Shown here in pieces: positions 1-9,747 of a stretch of DNA of 35,636 bases; position 1 is the first letter of the stretch, and the number at the start of each line of letters is the position of its first letter. The position numbers were made by a program, and so were the translations under genes. The stretch is from Okeania sp. KiyG1 (GTDB taxonomy: Bacteria; Cyanobacteriota; Cyanobacteriia; Cyanobacteriales; Microcoleaceae). Below the pieces are notes generated by a model, which saw only the letters and a program-made list of their open reading frames with translations, searched no databases and was not told where the DNA came from. The stretch spans positions 1 to 35,636 of the forward strand of contig NZ_BLZO01000158.1 of assembly GCF_014132355.1 (NCBI RefSeq), read 5' to 3'.

Positions 1-40
1 GAGAAAGTAAAGTGTGGATAGAATTATAAACATATACTGT

Positions 41-147
41 ATAACCGGATTCTATATAACGTAATAATCAGAGTTTTAAGCTATTGATTGTGAGGGTATT
101 TAACCGGATTTGATATTATACCAATGCTACTGGATTTGATATTATAT
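41..147. repeat. Degenerate direct repeats, left edge
   Basis: Three related units (near 41-59, 102-121 and 129-147) share the core GGATTYDATATTATA preceded by AACC or TACT. No convincing ORF crosses them. Nothing else is recognised between 1 and 198. Confidence 0.4.
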
Positions 148-198
148 TACGTTTCATCAACGCACCCTACTGGACTTTGATTAGCAAACCCCAGCACA

Positions 199-233
199 AA
201 AAAACCCAGGCAAGTGTAACTACCTGGTTTTTT
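199..233. terminator. Bidirectional hairpin terminator
   Basis: AAAAAACCCAGG and CCTGGTTTTTT form a 12-bp stem around a 12-nt loop, with A-runs and T-runs on the two sides, so it could stop transcription from either strand. It could end minus-strand transcripts from the FG-GAP gene through the IS derivative, or transcripts entering from the left. Confidence 0.6.
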
Positions 234-285
234 CATTTCAAAGCCGAACACTAGTTATAGCTATTTTATTGAGATCTGAACTTGC

Positions 286-629
286 TTGACATACTCCCGA
301 CGTTGCCCATGGAGCGACAACGCGGGATTCTTCAGTCATAAAAAAAATGACCGCTGTTTTAACAGAGGTGATGTCCTCCCCCTGTGTTGACCTTGATAAT
401 AACATGCATATCTCCTAGCTTGTCAAGGGAGGGTATAGGAAGGTTTTATTTGTGGAGGTATCCGACTCTTAGCCCTGGCTTTCCCATCCCGACCCTCCCC
501 TAATAGCTGCCGCACTTGCTCCGCCTTTTCCTGACAGAATGCTCCGCTTGCCATGTCGGCGACAGCCGTTAACGCAGTTATGCGAAGCGCAAAACGGGAG
601 AGCGCGGGACTTCCCGCCAGGGAAGTTAA
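286..629 (-). mobile_element. Non-autonomous IS200/IS605 derivative (PATE-like)
   Basis: The left part (286-395) matches the right end of the full IS at 2466: the same TTGACATACTCCCGACG start, the same GCGGGATTCTTCAG hairpin flank, and the last tnpB codons. The right part (about 473-629) matches that element's left end at 4430-4518: GGCTTTCCCAT, TCCCCTAATAGCTGCCGC, CGGGAGAGCGCGGGACTTCCCGCC, then GTTAA. Both ends are in the same order and orientation as in the parent, but tnpA and nearly all of tnpB are missing. A further small repeat (about 510-595) is nested in the left-end palindrome. It ends about 20 bp past the FG-GAP stop codon. The one ORF covering it is repeat sequence, not a gene. Confidence 0.6.
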
Positions 630-649
630 ACAAGACGATCGCTCCATAA

Positions 650-2419
650 CTACTGACATAAGTTAAGACTTATTCCATCAAGATTAGCACCATAACCATT
701 AGCTGTCTCATTCAGATTATCAAAGCTGAGAACAGTTTCAGTGCTTTTCGCTTGCAAGTTGTAGGTTTTCACCTCCCATTCAGTATCACTGTCAAGCTTA
801 TCCAGTGCTTCCACTAATTCCGAACCCCAATTTACATTCAGTTTGTCATGTTCTGTCGTTGATTTGCCACTGCCTGCAAATCCAAAAGTTAGCTTGTAGA
901 TATCCCCTGGTTGGGTCGCTATTTTCTGAGAAATTTTAGTTGTGGCATTGTCACTATCTAGCTGCACCAATTGTGACCCATCGTAGGCTTGGAAGTATTT
1001 GTAGCCATCGTATACAAACAGATTATCGTTATAAACTATGATACCAGGCCCTTCCACTAATTCCCAATTATCCAATCCTTTCACAGGAGGAACTAATTTG
1101 GGATACGAACCATAAGGAGTTACAAAAACATAATCTTCTTCTTTAGGGGTTTTTGGTGTTTCAAAGCTGCCATTGATTACTAAGTTGTTCGGTGCTGTAT
1201 TCTCACAAGTCTTGATATACTGATCTAGGTTGTTTAACCAAACTTTGTTGGGTTGATTATAATTGGCAACAAAAGCATCAAAGTCACCGTCTCCATCTAC
1301 ATCTCCTAAAGTTACACCTAAGCTAGTGACATTCCCCAAAGATTGCCCAGAGTCAGTGAATTTGCCACTACCATCGTTTAACCACACTTTGTTTGGCTGC
1401 TTATTCCTATTAGCAACAAAAGCATCCAGATCACCGTCTCCATCCACATCTGCTAAACTCGAACCATGGCTATAGAACCTCCCCAAAGATTGCCCAGAGT
1501 CAGTGAATTTGCCACTACCATCGTTGAACCACACTTTGTTTGGCTGATTAGCATCATTAGGAATAAAAGCATCCAGATCGCCATCTCCATCCAGATCTGC
1601 TAAACTCACATCCCAGCTTGCAGAATTCCCCAAAGATTGCCCAGAGTTAGTGAATTTGCCACTACCATCGTTGAACCACACTTTGTTTGGCTGATTATAA
1701 TTAGCAACAAAAGCATCTAAATCACCGTCTCCATCTACATCTGCTAAACTTACACTTAAGCTCTTGGAATTCCCCAAAGATTGCCCAGAGTTAGTGAATT
1801 TGCCACTACCATCGTTTAACCACACTTTGTTTGGCTTACCTTGATTAGCAACAAAAGCATCAAGATCACCGTCTCCATCCACATCTGCTACACTTACATC
1901 TTGGCTACTGGAGTTCCCCAAAGCTTGGCCAGAGTCAGTGAATTTGCCACTACCATCGTTTAACCAAATTTTGTTTGGCTGATTACTCCAATTAGCAACA
2001 AAAGCATCCAGATCGCCATCTCCATCCAAATCTACTAAACTCACTCCTCTGCCCTGGGACCTCCCCAAAGATTGCCCAGAGTCAGTAAATTTGCCACTAC
2101 CATCGTTGAACCACACTTTGTTTGGCTGATTACCCCAATTAGAAACAAAAGCATCCAGATCGCCATCTTCATCCAAATCTGCTAACCTCACACCGAACCT
2201 ACTGGAATTACCCAAAGCTTGGCCAGAGTCAGTGAACTTAATCATCGGAGTAGCATTAACTGTTTGTATCGGTACAACAAACATCCCAATTGCCATTACC
2301 ACTGCCACCACAACCTGAAAGTATTTCGCCAAAGTTTGTTTCAGTTGTGGCCAAGGATTAAATTCATCCTCTATTGTTTCGGCTACATTGTTTTTCTGTA
2401 GCCATCTTGAAAATGCCAT
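650..2419 (-). CDS. Secreted FG-GAP/VCBS propeller with DUF642-like domain (paralogue 1)
   Basis: This 589-aa protein starts at the ATG at 2419 (MAFSRWLQK), which has AGGAG about 10 nt upstream; an in-frame ATG 30 nt earlier has no ribosome site. A roughly 34-residue leader precedes a hydrophobic segment (about 37-55) ending VNA-TP, consistent with a long signal peptide or signal anchor. Seven repeats of about 48 residues follow, each with a calcium-type DxDGDGDxD loop, DAFVAN, PNKVW and NDGSGK. Seven FG-GAP repeats would make one complete beta-propeller. The C-terminal 190 residues (NLVINGSFETP, DGSQLVQLDS, a Q-x-I-x-T segment, LNVNWG) resemble DUF642/carbohydrate-binding jelly rolls. Its role is probably at the cell surface or extracellular; the ligand is unknown. 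The blades are nearly identical at DNA level. An IS element lies only about 46 bp upstream of the start. Confidence 0.85.
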   Translation of the reverse strand: MAFSRWLQKNNVAETIEDEFNPWPQLKQTLAKYFQVVVAVVMAIGMFVVPIQTVNATPMIKFTDSGQALGNSSRFGVRLADLDEDGDLDAFVSNWGNQPNKVWFNDGSGKFTDSGQSLGRSQGRGVSLVDLDGDGDLDAFVANWSNQPNKIWLNDGSGKFTDSGQALGNSSSQDVSVADVDGDGDLDAFVANQGKPNKVWLNDGSGKFTNSGQSLGNSKSLSVSLADVDGDGDLDAFVANYNQPNKVWFNDGSGKFTNSGQSLGNSASWDVSLADLDGDGDLDAFIPNDANQPNKVWFNDGSGKFTDSGQSLGRFYSHGSSLADVDGDGDLDAFVANRNKQPNKVWLNDGSGKFTDSGQSLGNVTSLGVTLGDVDGDGDFDAFVANYNQPNKVWLNNLDQYIKTCENTAPNNLVINGSFETPKTPKEEDYVFVTPYGSYPKLVPPVKGLDNWELVEGPGIIVYNDNLFVYDGYKYFQAYDGSQLVQLDSDNATTKISQKIATQPGDIYKLTFGFAGSGKSTTEHDKLNVNWGSELVEALDKLDSDTEWEVKTYNLQAKSTETVLSFDNLNETANGYGANLDGISLNLCQ

Positions 2420-2465
2420 GATCGAAATTAGTCTCCTTTGATATTGCAAGTTGAATAATTATACT

Positions 2466-2519
2466 TTGACATACTCCCGACGCTCCCCTACGGGAGAGCG
2501 CGGGATTCTTCAGCCAGAG
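2466..2519 (-). ncRNA. IS right end, predicted 3' part of the TnpB guide (omega) RNA
   Basis: Read on the minus strand this is the tail of the element: a GC-rich stem (CGCTCTCCCG / CGGGAGCG region) then GGGAGTATGTCAA, after which host sequence begins. In characterised IS200/IS605 elements the omega RNA covers the tnpB 3' end and RE and uses the flanking DNA as guide. Here the guide position would be the DNA just left of 2466, the FG-GAP leader. Expression is inferred. Confidence 0.4.
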
Positions 2520-3934
2520 AAAAACTGACCGCAGTTTTAACAGAAGTGATGCCCTCCTCCTGTGTTGATAACAATCCAACCCACCCCCATCCCCTCCCGG
2601 GAGGGGAGCAAGAGGGGTGGGTGAGTTATAGTCCCTATCTAGTTCCTGTCCACATCCAGGACAAGAATGCCAGCGCTCTGATAAGCTTTTAGGGACTTTG
2701 CTCAAACATTGCCAACAATGCTGAGATGTACCCTTTGGGTCTACTTTAATAACTCGCTTACCCAGTTTCCAAGCTACATATTCTAATACTTGAACAAACT
2801 GTCCAAACGCTGCATCTTGCAAAGACTTATTCAATCCTGACTTCGCAGATTGGCCGTTAGGTAAAAACTGACCATTACCTCCTAACTTGGCTTTACAACG
2901 TCGAACTAAATTAGCTATTTGCAGGTCTTCTAAAAATATCACCTGACAATCACGCTCACAAATGATAAGCTAATTTGAATTGCCAGTCTAATCTTTGCCT
3001 GGCTATCAGTTGGTGCAGTTTCGCTATCTTACGTTTGAGAATTTTCCAAGGTAGGATGTGCTTTGGCTTCTTAGCTAGTCTTGCTTGAAGCTTAGACAAT
3101 CTATGTTCCGAGAGTCTGAAAAACTTAGGAACTTCTATGAACTCCCCATCGGACGTAACCGCATAGTAGAACAATCCCAAATCAATACCCTTTGAGTTTT
3201 GTTCGGTGGGTTGAATTTCTACACGCCTCAAAGGTACAGTCTTATCTTCGATGGTGAAACTGATATATAAACCATCTGCTTCACGGATTACTGTACCCGT
3301 CTTAACCTTGAAACCTTCTGGTATTGGGCGATTGTACACAAAAGGGACTAAACCAATTTTTGGCAAATTAACAAGGGCAACGACCGTTAGCATTTTTGAC
3401 AATATTAGCATTTGATAACTGAGGATAGCTGAACGAGTTGTAATAGTGCTTTCCCTTATATTTTGGTCTACCACTGGTTTTGCCGTTCTTGTCAGGTTGG
3501 GTAAAGTTATCCATTGTTGTTTGCACACGCTGGACAATATCTTGCAAAACCTGGGAGTGCATAGACTTATACTCAGGAAATAGTTTTTTAGTCTGTGCTA
3601 AGTCTGCCAGTTGAACAGTTTCCCACACAACATAACCATTGACTATATTTGGGTGCTTATCTCCTTTCTTTGTTATCGGGTTACCATTGCTGTCTTTTTT
3701 TCTACCGTCGCGCGTTTGTACTCTAAATTCTGGAATATTTTGGTAAATCCGTTCTATAGGTACTACTGAAACATTAAGTGGACAAGCATTAACTGGTGTG
3801 CGCGTGGCTTCAAACCAGTTCAGTCTTTCAGCTAAACGGTAATTGTATTGCCTCCTAGCCATGGATAACCAATTAGCAATAATAACCGCTTGACTTTTAC
3901 AGGGTTTTAGCTTGTACTTGTATTTCAATAGCAT
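2520..3934 (-). pseudogene. tnpB: TnpB RuvC-family RNA-guided nuclease, broken
   Basis: Three frames together make one TnpB. Frame 1 (3934-3379) has the N-terminal MLLKYKYKLKPCKSQ, a helical part and RPKYKGK. Frame 2 (to about 2956) has RuvC-I GIDLGL. Frame 3 has RuvC-II FLEDL, a zinc ribbon CWQC/CPGC and RuvC-III LDRDYNS. The first break is one extra C in a C-run near 3379; the second is a 2-nt loss in a TG run near 2965. Immediately after DRDYNS a GC-rich palindrome (2578-2622) is inserted, after which the normal C-terminus is lost from the frame. The catalytic D, E, D and the four Cys remain recognisable, so decay is recent. It is divergent from tnpA, with an 80-bp promoter gap between them. 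Confidence 0.8.
2578..2622. repeat. GC-rich palindrome inserted in tnpB
   Basis: CCCACCC and GGGTGGG arms enclose CCCCTCCCGGGAGGGG, a perfect 16-bp palindrome. A related sequence (CCCACCCCTAACCCCTCCC) recurs at about 30210-30240. It sits exactly after the DRDYNS codons of tnpB. Confidence 0.65.
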
Positions 3935-4014
3935 AGAGAATTGACTTCATGCATTATACATCTGTTATTATAATGACTGTATATATAATTGTCAACAACT
4001 ATGGCTAAATAATT

Positions 4015-4429
4015 ATGAAAAAGATTTTGTATAAGCGTGGTAGAGCCGTATCGGACATGAAAGCTCACTTAGTCTTGGTGACGAAATATAGAAAAAAAGT
4101 AATCAATCAGGAGATGCTCAAACGATTAGGAGAAATAGTAGACAACCTATGCACGATCGGGGGACTGCAAACTCATAGAATTCAATGGTGAACCCGACCA
4201 TGTACATTTGTTATTTCAATACTACCCACAGTTAGAGCAACCATTGTTTGTAACTAATCTGAAATCTGTAACCAGCAGAATACTGAGAACTCTGTTCTCA
4301 GAACAAGTCAACCAGGTATATTTCAAAGCTGTCTTTTGGAGTGAGTCTTACTTTATTGCTAGCTGTGGTGGTGTCAGTGTTTCAGTGCTAAAGAAATATA
4401 TAGAAAATCAGGACGAACCACATACATAA
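4015..4429 (+). pseudogene. tnpA: IS200-like Y1 transposase TnpA, frameshifted
   Basis: The reading frame opens at the ATG at 4015 (MKKILYKRGRAVSDMKAHLV) and is read to about 4150. After a +1/-1 shift near the run of five G at 4158, the same protein continues as DCKLIEFNGEPDHVHLLFQYYP to the stop at 4427. HVHLL is the HUH metal motif. The C-terminal CGGVSVSVLKKYIENQ carries the likely catalytic Tyr. Its combined length of about 137 aa is normal for IS200 TnpA, which cuts and rejoins single-stranded IS ends. As read, the frame stops after HRIQW. Confidence 0.8.
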
Positions 4430-4518
4430 CGCCCGGCTTTCCCATACGACGCTCCCCTAATAGCTGCCGCTAGGCTCCGCCAACGGGAGAGCGCGGGACT
4501 TCCCGCCGGGGGAGTTAA
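4430..4518. mobile_element. IS200/IS605 left-end palindrome
   Basis: It begins right after the tnpA stop with GCCCGGCTTTCCCATACGAC and carries CGCTCCCCTA / CGGGAGAGCG arms around a TAGCTGCCGC-containing loop, ending CCCGCCGGGGGAGTTAA. The same arrangement is found at 473-629. Confidence 0.6.
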
Positions 4519-4585
4519 AATTCGTAGTTTTGCTCTACCTTTAGAGCAGAGCGATCGCCCTATTTTAGCTACTCAAGGCCATCGC

Positions 4586-4762
4586 TTACCGAAAAATTGT
4601 GGGTATGCGCCTCCCCTTTTAAGGGGATAATAAGCGGTCGAGGGATGGCGAGGTCTCCTCGCCATATCCAATCGACCAAGAGAAGAAAAATTTTCATGAA
4701 TTTGTCAATCCTCTTCTTTCAAGGAGAGGTAATTATTCATTATTCATTATTAATTGTTGAAC
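4586..4762 (-). repeat. Dispersed TTCGGTAA-ended intergenic repeat, copy R1
   Basis: This copy is in reverse orientation. It begins TTACCGAA, contains CCTCCCCTTTTAAGGGGATAA, then CAATCCTCTTCTTTCAAGGAGAGG, and ends in an ATTCATTATTAATTG tract. Other copies are R2 11270-11430, R3 16931-17050, R4 17308-17476, R5 18648-18778 and R6 30044-30155. Each has two small hairpins (CCTC..GAGG and CCCC..GGGG). Between 4519 and 4585 nothing is recognised. Confidence 0.5.
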
Positions 4763-4777
4763 AGCTTTAGGAAAATC

Positions 4778-4895
4778 CTAGTACTGACATAAGTTAACGC
4801 TTACTCCATTGAGACGAGTACCAGCACCATTAGTTATGTCATTGAGGTTATCAAAGCTGAGAACAGTTTCAGTGCTTGTAGCTTCCAGGTTATAA
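4778..4895 (-). pseudogene. 3' stub of a third FG-GAP/DUF642 paralogue
   Basis: The minus strand encodes YNLEATSTETVLSFDNLND, then an ITNGAGTRLNGVSVNLCQ-like end, with the stop at 4778-4780. It matches the last 37 residues of the two complete paralogues and even their 3' flank (CTACTGACAYAA). Homology stops abruptly at 4895/4896, where the repeat at 4896-5087 begins. It is either a relic of a third tandem gene or a duplicated 3' end of gene 2. Confidence 0.75.
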
Positions 4896-5087
4896 TGTGC
4901 GATTGTTTGGTTCTGGTAAAGCCCCCGCTGGTCCCCCATTCAACAAAAAGCGCAGCATCCTTTGGCTTCCCCCTTGGAAAGGGGGACGGGAGAGGGATTA
5001 ATAAAGGGGGACTTTTAGAGTTTTATTCCCCCCAAAATTGGCTTGCTAGGGGGGCTTACATCATACCCAGAATCAGCAACGCCGAAA
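4896..5087. repeat. GCGTTGCTGA-ended MITE, left-truncated copy
   Basis: TGTGCGATTGTTTGG, AAGCCCCCGC, an internal CCCCCAAAATTGGCTTGC segment and a terminal ATCATACCCAGAATCAGCAACGC match the copy at 9748-9923. Here the left terminal repeat is missing and the copy abuts the paralogue stub. An extra CTTCCCCCTTGG/AAGGGGGAC palindrome is nested inside. The apparent plus-strand ORF here is repeat sequence. Confidence 0.6.
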
Positions 5088-5093
5088 ATCCTA

Positions 5094-6800
5094 CTACTGA
5101 CACAATTTAACGCTTACTCCATCCAGACGAGTACCACTACTATCAGCTATATCATCGAGATTATCAAAGCTGAGAACAGTTTCAGTACTTGTAGCTTCCA
5201 GGTTATAGGTTTTCACCTCCCATGTCTCACTGTCTACTTGATCAAATGCTTCAACTAATTCCGAACCCCAATATACATTTATTGTGTTATTTTCGGTTGC
5301 TTCGGAATCATCATTACCTTTAAATGCAAAAGTTAGCTTGTAGGTTTCTCCTTGTTGGGTAGAAATTGTCTGAGCAATTTTAGTCGTTGCATTTATACTA
5401 TCCATATCCACAAATTGTGACCCATCGTAGGGACTGTCGATCAATCTGTTATCAAGTTCGATAAATGGCCCGGAAACTAGCTCCCAACCTTCGATCGCTC
5501 TTTCATAACTAGCACCATCAAGTGTTGGAATTTCTGGTGTTTCAAAGCTGCCATTGACGACTAAGTTGTTTGGTGCTACGTTGTCACAAAGGTTGACATA
5601 CTCATCTAGGTTGTTTAACCAAACTTTGTTGGGCTGATTTCGATTAGTAACAAAAGCATCCAGATCGCTATCTCCATCGACATCCGCTAAACTTACATCT
5701 CTGCTATTGGAATCCCCCAAAGCTTGCTGTGAGTCAGTGAAATTGCCACTACCATCATTTAACCAAACTTTGTTAGGTTCACTTAAATTAGCAACAAAAG
5801 CATCAATATCACCATCTCCATCCACATCTCCTAAACTTATACCTCTGCTATTGGAATCCCCCAAATTTTGCCCAGAGTCAGTGAAATTGCCACTACCATC
5901 ATTTAACCAAACTTTGTTTGGCTGATCAGAATTATTAGCAACAAAAGCATCAACATCACTATCTCCGTCCACATCCGCTAAACTCACACTTCTGCTCTTG
6001 GAATTCCCCAAATTTTGCCCAGAGTCAGTGAAATTGCCACTACCATCATTTAACCAAACTTTGTTTGGCTGCTCAAAATTAGCAACAAAAGCATCAACAT
6101 CACTATCTCCATCCACATCTGCTAATTCCACATCATAGCTAGTGGTATTCCCCAAATTTTGCTGTGAGTCAATGAAATTGCCACTACTATCATTTAACCA
6201 AACTTTGTTTGGCTGCTCAGAATTAGCAACAAAAGCATCAACATCACTATCTCCATCCACATCTGCTAATTCCACATCATAGCTAGTTACATTCCCCAAA
6301 GCTTGCTGTGAGTCAATGAAATTGCCGCTACCATCATTTAACCAAACTTTGTTGGCCTGACTACCAGAATTAGCAACGAAAGCATCTAGATCGCCATCTC
6401 CATCCACATCTGCTAAACTCACATCTAAGCTATTGTAATTCCCCAAATTTTGCTCAGAGTCAGTGAAGTTGCCGTTACCATCATTTAACCAAACTTTGTT
6501 GGCCTGATCGCTAGTATTAGCAACAAAAGCATCTAGATCGCCATCTCCATCCACATCTGCTAAACTCACACTTATGCTATCGGAATTCCCCAAAGCTTGC
6601 CCAGAGTCAATAAACTCAATAGTCGGAGCAGCGTGGACTGTTGTTATTGGCATGACAAACATCGCAACTGCCATTACCACTGCCAGCACAACCTGAAAGC
6701 ACTTACCCAAAGTTTGTTTCAGTTGTGGGGAAGAATTAAATTCATTCGCTATCGTAGTTTCGGCCACATTTGTTTTCTGTAGCCATCTTGAAAATGTCAT
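5094..6800 (-). CDS. Secreted FG-GAP/VCBS propeller with DUF642-like domain (paralogue 2)
   Basis: This 568-aa protein starts at the ATG at 6800 (MTFSRWLQKTN), with AGGAG at the same spacing as in paralogue 1; an upstream ATG at 6851 lacks a site. The N-terminal leader and hydrophobic segment match paralogue 1 (FQVVLAVVMAVAMFVMPI, then VHA-AP). Seven blades follow, with DVDGDGDLDAFVAN, DVDGDSDVDAFVAN and NKVWLNDGSGN motifs. Several blades have S in place of G in the calcium loop. The C-terminal domain (NLVVNGSFETP, DGSQFVDMDS, INVYWGSELVEAFD, NLDD) matches DUF642-type folds. Blades 3 and 4 are almost identical at DNA level. The two genes are clearly a tandem duplication now separated by the IS, a stub and a MITE. 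The ligand is unknown. Confidence 0.85.
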   Translation of the reverse strand: MTFSRWLQKTNVAETTIANEFNSSPQLKQTLGKCFQVVLAVVMAVAMFVMPITTVHAAPTIEFIDSGQALGNSDSISVSLADVDGDGDLDAFVANTSDQANKVWLNDGNGNFTDSEQNLGNYNSLDVSLADVDGDGDLDAFVANSGSQANKVWLNDGSGNFIDSQQALGNVTSYDVELADVDGDSDVDAFVANSEQPNKVWLNDSSGNFIDSQQNLGNTTSYDVELADVDGDSDVDAFVANFEQPNKVWLNDGSGNFTDSGQNLGNSKSRSVSLADVDGDSDVDAFVANNSDQPNKVWLNDGSGNFTDSGQNLGDSNSRGISLGDVDGDGDIDAFVANLSEPNKVWLNDGSGNFTDSQQALGDSNSRDVSLADVDGDSDLDAFVTNRNQPNKVWLNNLDEYVNLCDNVAPNNLVVNGSFETPEIPTLDGASYERAIEGWELVSGPFIELDNRLIDSPYDGSQFVDMDSINATTKIAQTISTQQGETYKLTFAFKGNDDSEATENNTINVYWGSELVEAFDQVDSETWEVKTYNLEATSTETVLSFDNLDDIADSSGTRLDGVSVKLCQ

Positions 6801-6863
6801 AATCAAAATTAGTCTCCTTTGGTATTTTTGTGATCTACTGAAGAACATCACAATATGAAAAAT

Positions 6864-7240
6864 TAATGTTTACTTCCTGCTACGGTAACACTCCGCAACT
6901 GGACTTCCATAGATATTGAAGGGTCTTGCTGTTCTTAGACACCTACAATAATCTATATAGATCTATGATTATCTGTTCTATTCCTGCTTCATCCTGGCAA
7001 CGTCGGCGTTATCCAGTCCACAAGTTGTCACGATCTAACTGACCGCCTGAGCTAGATTTAAACTAGCATTTCCTAGGTCATGCTGCGCAAACAAATCTTG
7101 AACGCAGCTCAAATTTCAGTGTTCGCACTTAAACACTCTTACTATCCCTATGGCATTTCTGGCTCTTGCAGCCAGTTTAAATTACGGTCAAATAGATGCA
7201 CTGCCATCACCATTATAAACAAAAATTATCTAGTGTCAAA
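6864..7240 (-). pseudogene. IS1341-type TnpB C-terminal remnant
   Basis: On the minus strand a decayed TnpB tail is readable: RNAIGIVRVFKCEH with a stop where a second zinc Cys would be, then NLSCVQDL, a seven-codon insertion (FAQHDLG), NASLNLAQAVS, TTCGLDNADVARMKQE, and further down LRSVTVAGSKH before a stop. Zinc-ribbon Cys, the RuvC-III D and the N-A-x-L-N-L helix are recognisable; stops and shifts intervene. No N-terminal half is seen. Between 6801 and 6863 only the leader of paralogue 2 is present. Confidence 0.5.
7071..7091 (-). repeat. 21-nt short dispersed repeat inside a tnpB remnant
   Basis: The unit has the core GCATGACCTAGGA, preceded by TTTGCGCA. It inserts seven codons (FAQHDLG) in frame between D-L and N-A of the RuvC-III motif. 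The same unit occurs at 14610-14630 (same codon position, another TnpB subfamily) and at 17252-17272 (intergenic). It resembles the arm of the MITE at 11852-12084. Confidence 0.65.
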
Positions 7241-7315
7241 TTTAATCTCTTTTCCCTTCAGTAGTAGCTTGTCTAGACTAATTTTGTTAGTTGGCTAAAA
7301 GACAAAGTTTAATAT

Positions 7316-7440
7316 TCAGGACTTACGCAGAAGCGCTATATGTAGAGCGAACAGCCGTTTGCTTGCGCATACTTCGCAGGTGCGCTTACTAGACTGACAC
7401 AGCTTAAATAGTGTATTAGATGGGGGCGTTGCTGAATACT
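7316..7440. repeat. Half MITE and GCGTTGCTGA end
   Basis: TTCAGGACTTACGCA at 7316 is one terminal repeat of the family seen complete at 19789-19882; its partner is absent. At about 7427 GGCGTTGCTGAATACTGGGA is the terminal sequence of the MITE family at 9748-9923, again solitary. No gene is seen in 7241-8097. Confidence 0.45.
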
Positions 7441-7455
7441 GGGATGATTTCGCCG

Positions 7456-7697
7456 CTACACGGGGACACGGCGACACGGGGACACGGGGACACGGGGACA
7501 CTGGTGACACGGGACACGGTGACACGGGGACACGGGGACACGGTGACACGGGGACACGGATACACGGATACACGGATACACGGATACACGGATACACGGG
7601 GACACGGGGACACGGTGACACGGATACACGGGGACACGGATACACGGAGACAGGGTGACACGGATACACGGGGACACGGATACACGGATACACGGGA
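7456..7697. repeat. Octamer minisatellite
   Basis: About 30 tandem 8-nt units are present. CGGGGACA predominates on the left and CGGATACA on the right, with CGGTGACA variants and an occasional 7-nt unit. Because 8 is not a multiple of 3 and the unit has no stop in any frame, long ORFs appear on both strands. They have no start context and read as repeated dipeptides, so they are artefacts. Confidence 0.9.
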
Positions 7698-8056
7698 ATT
7701 ATGGTTTCTGCAGATTGCTTCACTGAGGAAATGTTTGGTTGGTTGCGATCGCAAGGTTTGAAGTGCAGCACAAACATCTCTTTTAACTTTTTGACTTTTA
7801 ACTTTTAACTTTTAACTTTTAACTTTTGACTTTTGACTTTTGACTTTGCTCCACGGGGAAACGGGGACACGGGAATTATGGTTTCTGCAGATTGTTTCAC
7901 TGAAAAAATGTTTGATTGGTTGCGATCGCAAGGTTTGAAGTGCAGCACAAACATCTTTTTAACTTTTGACTTTTAACTTTTGACTTTTAACTTTTAACTT
8001 TTGACTTTTGACTTTTAACTTTTAACTTTTGACTTTTGACTTTTAAATTTTGACTT
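7691..8056. repeat. 177-bp tandem duplication with heptamer tails
   Basis: The segment from CACGGGAATTATGGTTTC through GCGATCGCAAGG and GTGCAGCACAAACATC is present at 7691 and again at 7868. Each copy is followed by (ACTTTTA/ACTTTTG)n heptamers; the second also carries a three-unit remnant of the octamer array in front. It lies immediately upstream of the thiC leader. Confidence 0.8.
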
Positions 8057-8097
8057 ACTTTCCATGGAACCCAAAAAATGCTATAGTAGAAAATTAA

Positions 8098-9655
<1,558 letters not shown>

Positions 9656-9670
9656 TAGCTATTATATTAA

Positions 9671-9735
9671 CAGGACTTACGCAAATTCACCTTGAAAACG
9701 CGATATGTAGGGGCGAATGGCATTCGCCCTCACTT
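9671..9735. repeat. Half copy of the CAGGACTTACGCAA MITE
   Basis: CAGGACTTACGCAA followed by GTAGGGGCGAATGGCATTCGCC is the left half of the family seen complete at 19789-19882 and 21290-21510. The right terminal repeat is missing; the next MITE starts 13 bp later. Confidence 0.6.
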
Positions 9736-9747
9736 CTGGAGATGTCT

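Larger units (their letters stand above)
2466..4518. mobile_element. Decayed IS200/IS605-type element with divergent tnpA and tnpB
   Basis: The element has a right end (RE) hairpin at 2466-2519, tnpB on the minus strand, tnpA on the plus strand, and a left end (LE) palindrome at 4430-4518. LE and RE share CGACGCTCCCCTA followed by CGGGAGAGCGCGGGA in the same orientation, as expected of the subterminal palindromes bound by Y1 transposases. There are no inverted termini and no target duplication, also as expected. Both genes are frameshifted and tnpB holds an inserted palindrome, so the copy looks immobile. Confidence 0.75.

Noticed and set aside
423-659. 78-aa minus-strand ORF
   Set aside because: It lies wholly in the left-end palindrome of the IS derivative.
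1263-1475. Plus-strand ORFs antisense to the FG-GAP genes (also 2219-2401, 5707-5925, 6597-6782)
   Set aside because: They are mirror frames of the blade repeats and signal region; no ribosome sites or family signal.
4895-5258. Two plus-strand ORFs of 71 aa
   Set aside because: They cover a MITE and the antisense of the DUF642 end.
7316-7777. Overlapping ORFs on both strands through the octamer array
   Set aside because: An 8-nt stop-free unit is open in several frames; the predicted proteins are simple periodic peptides without start context.
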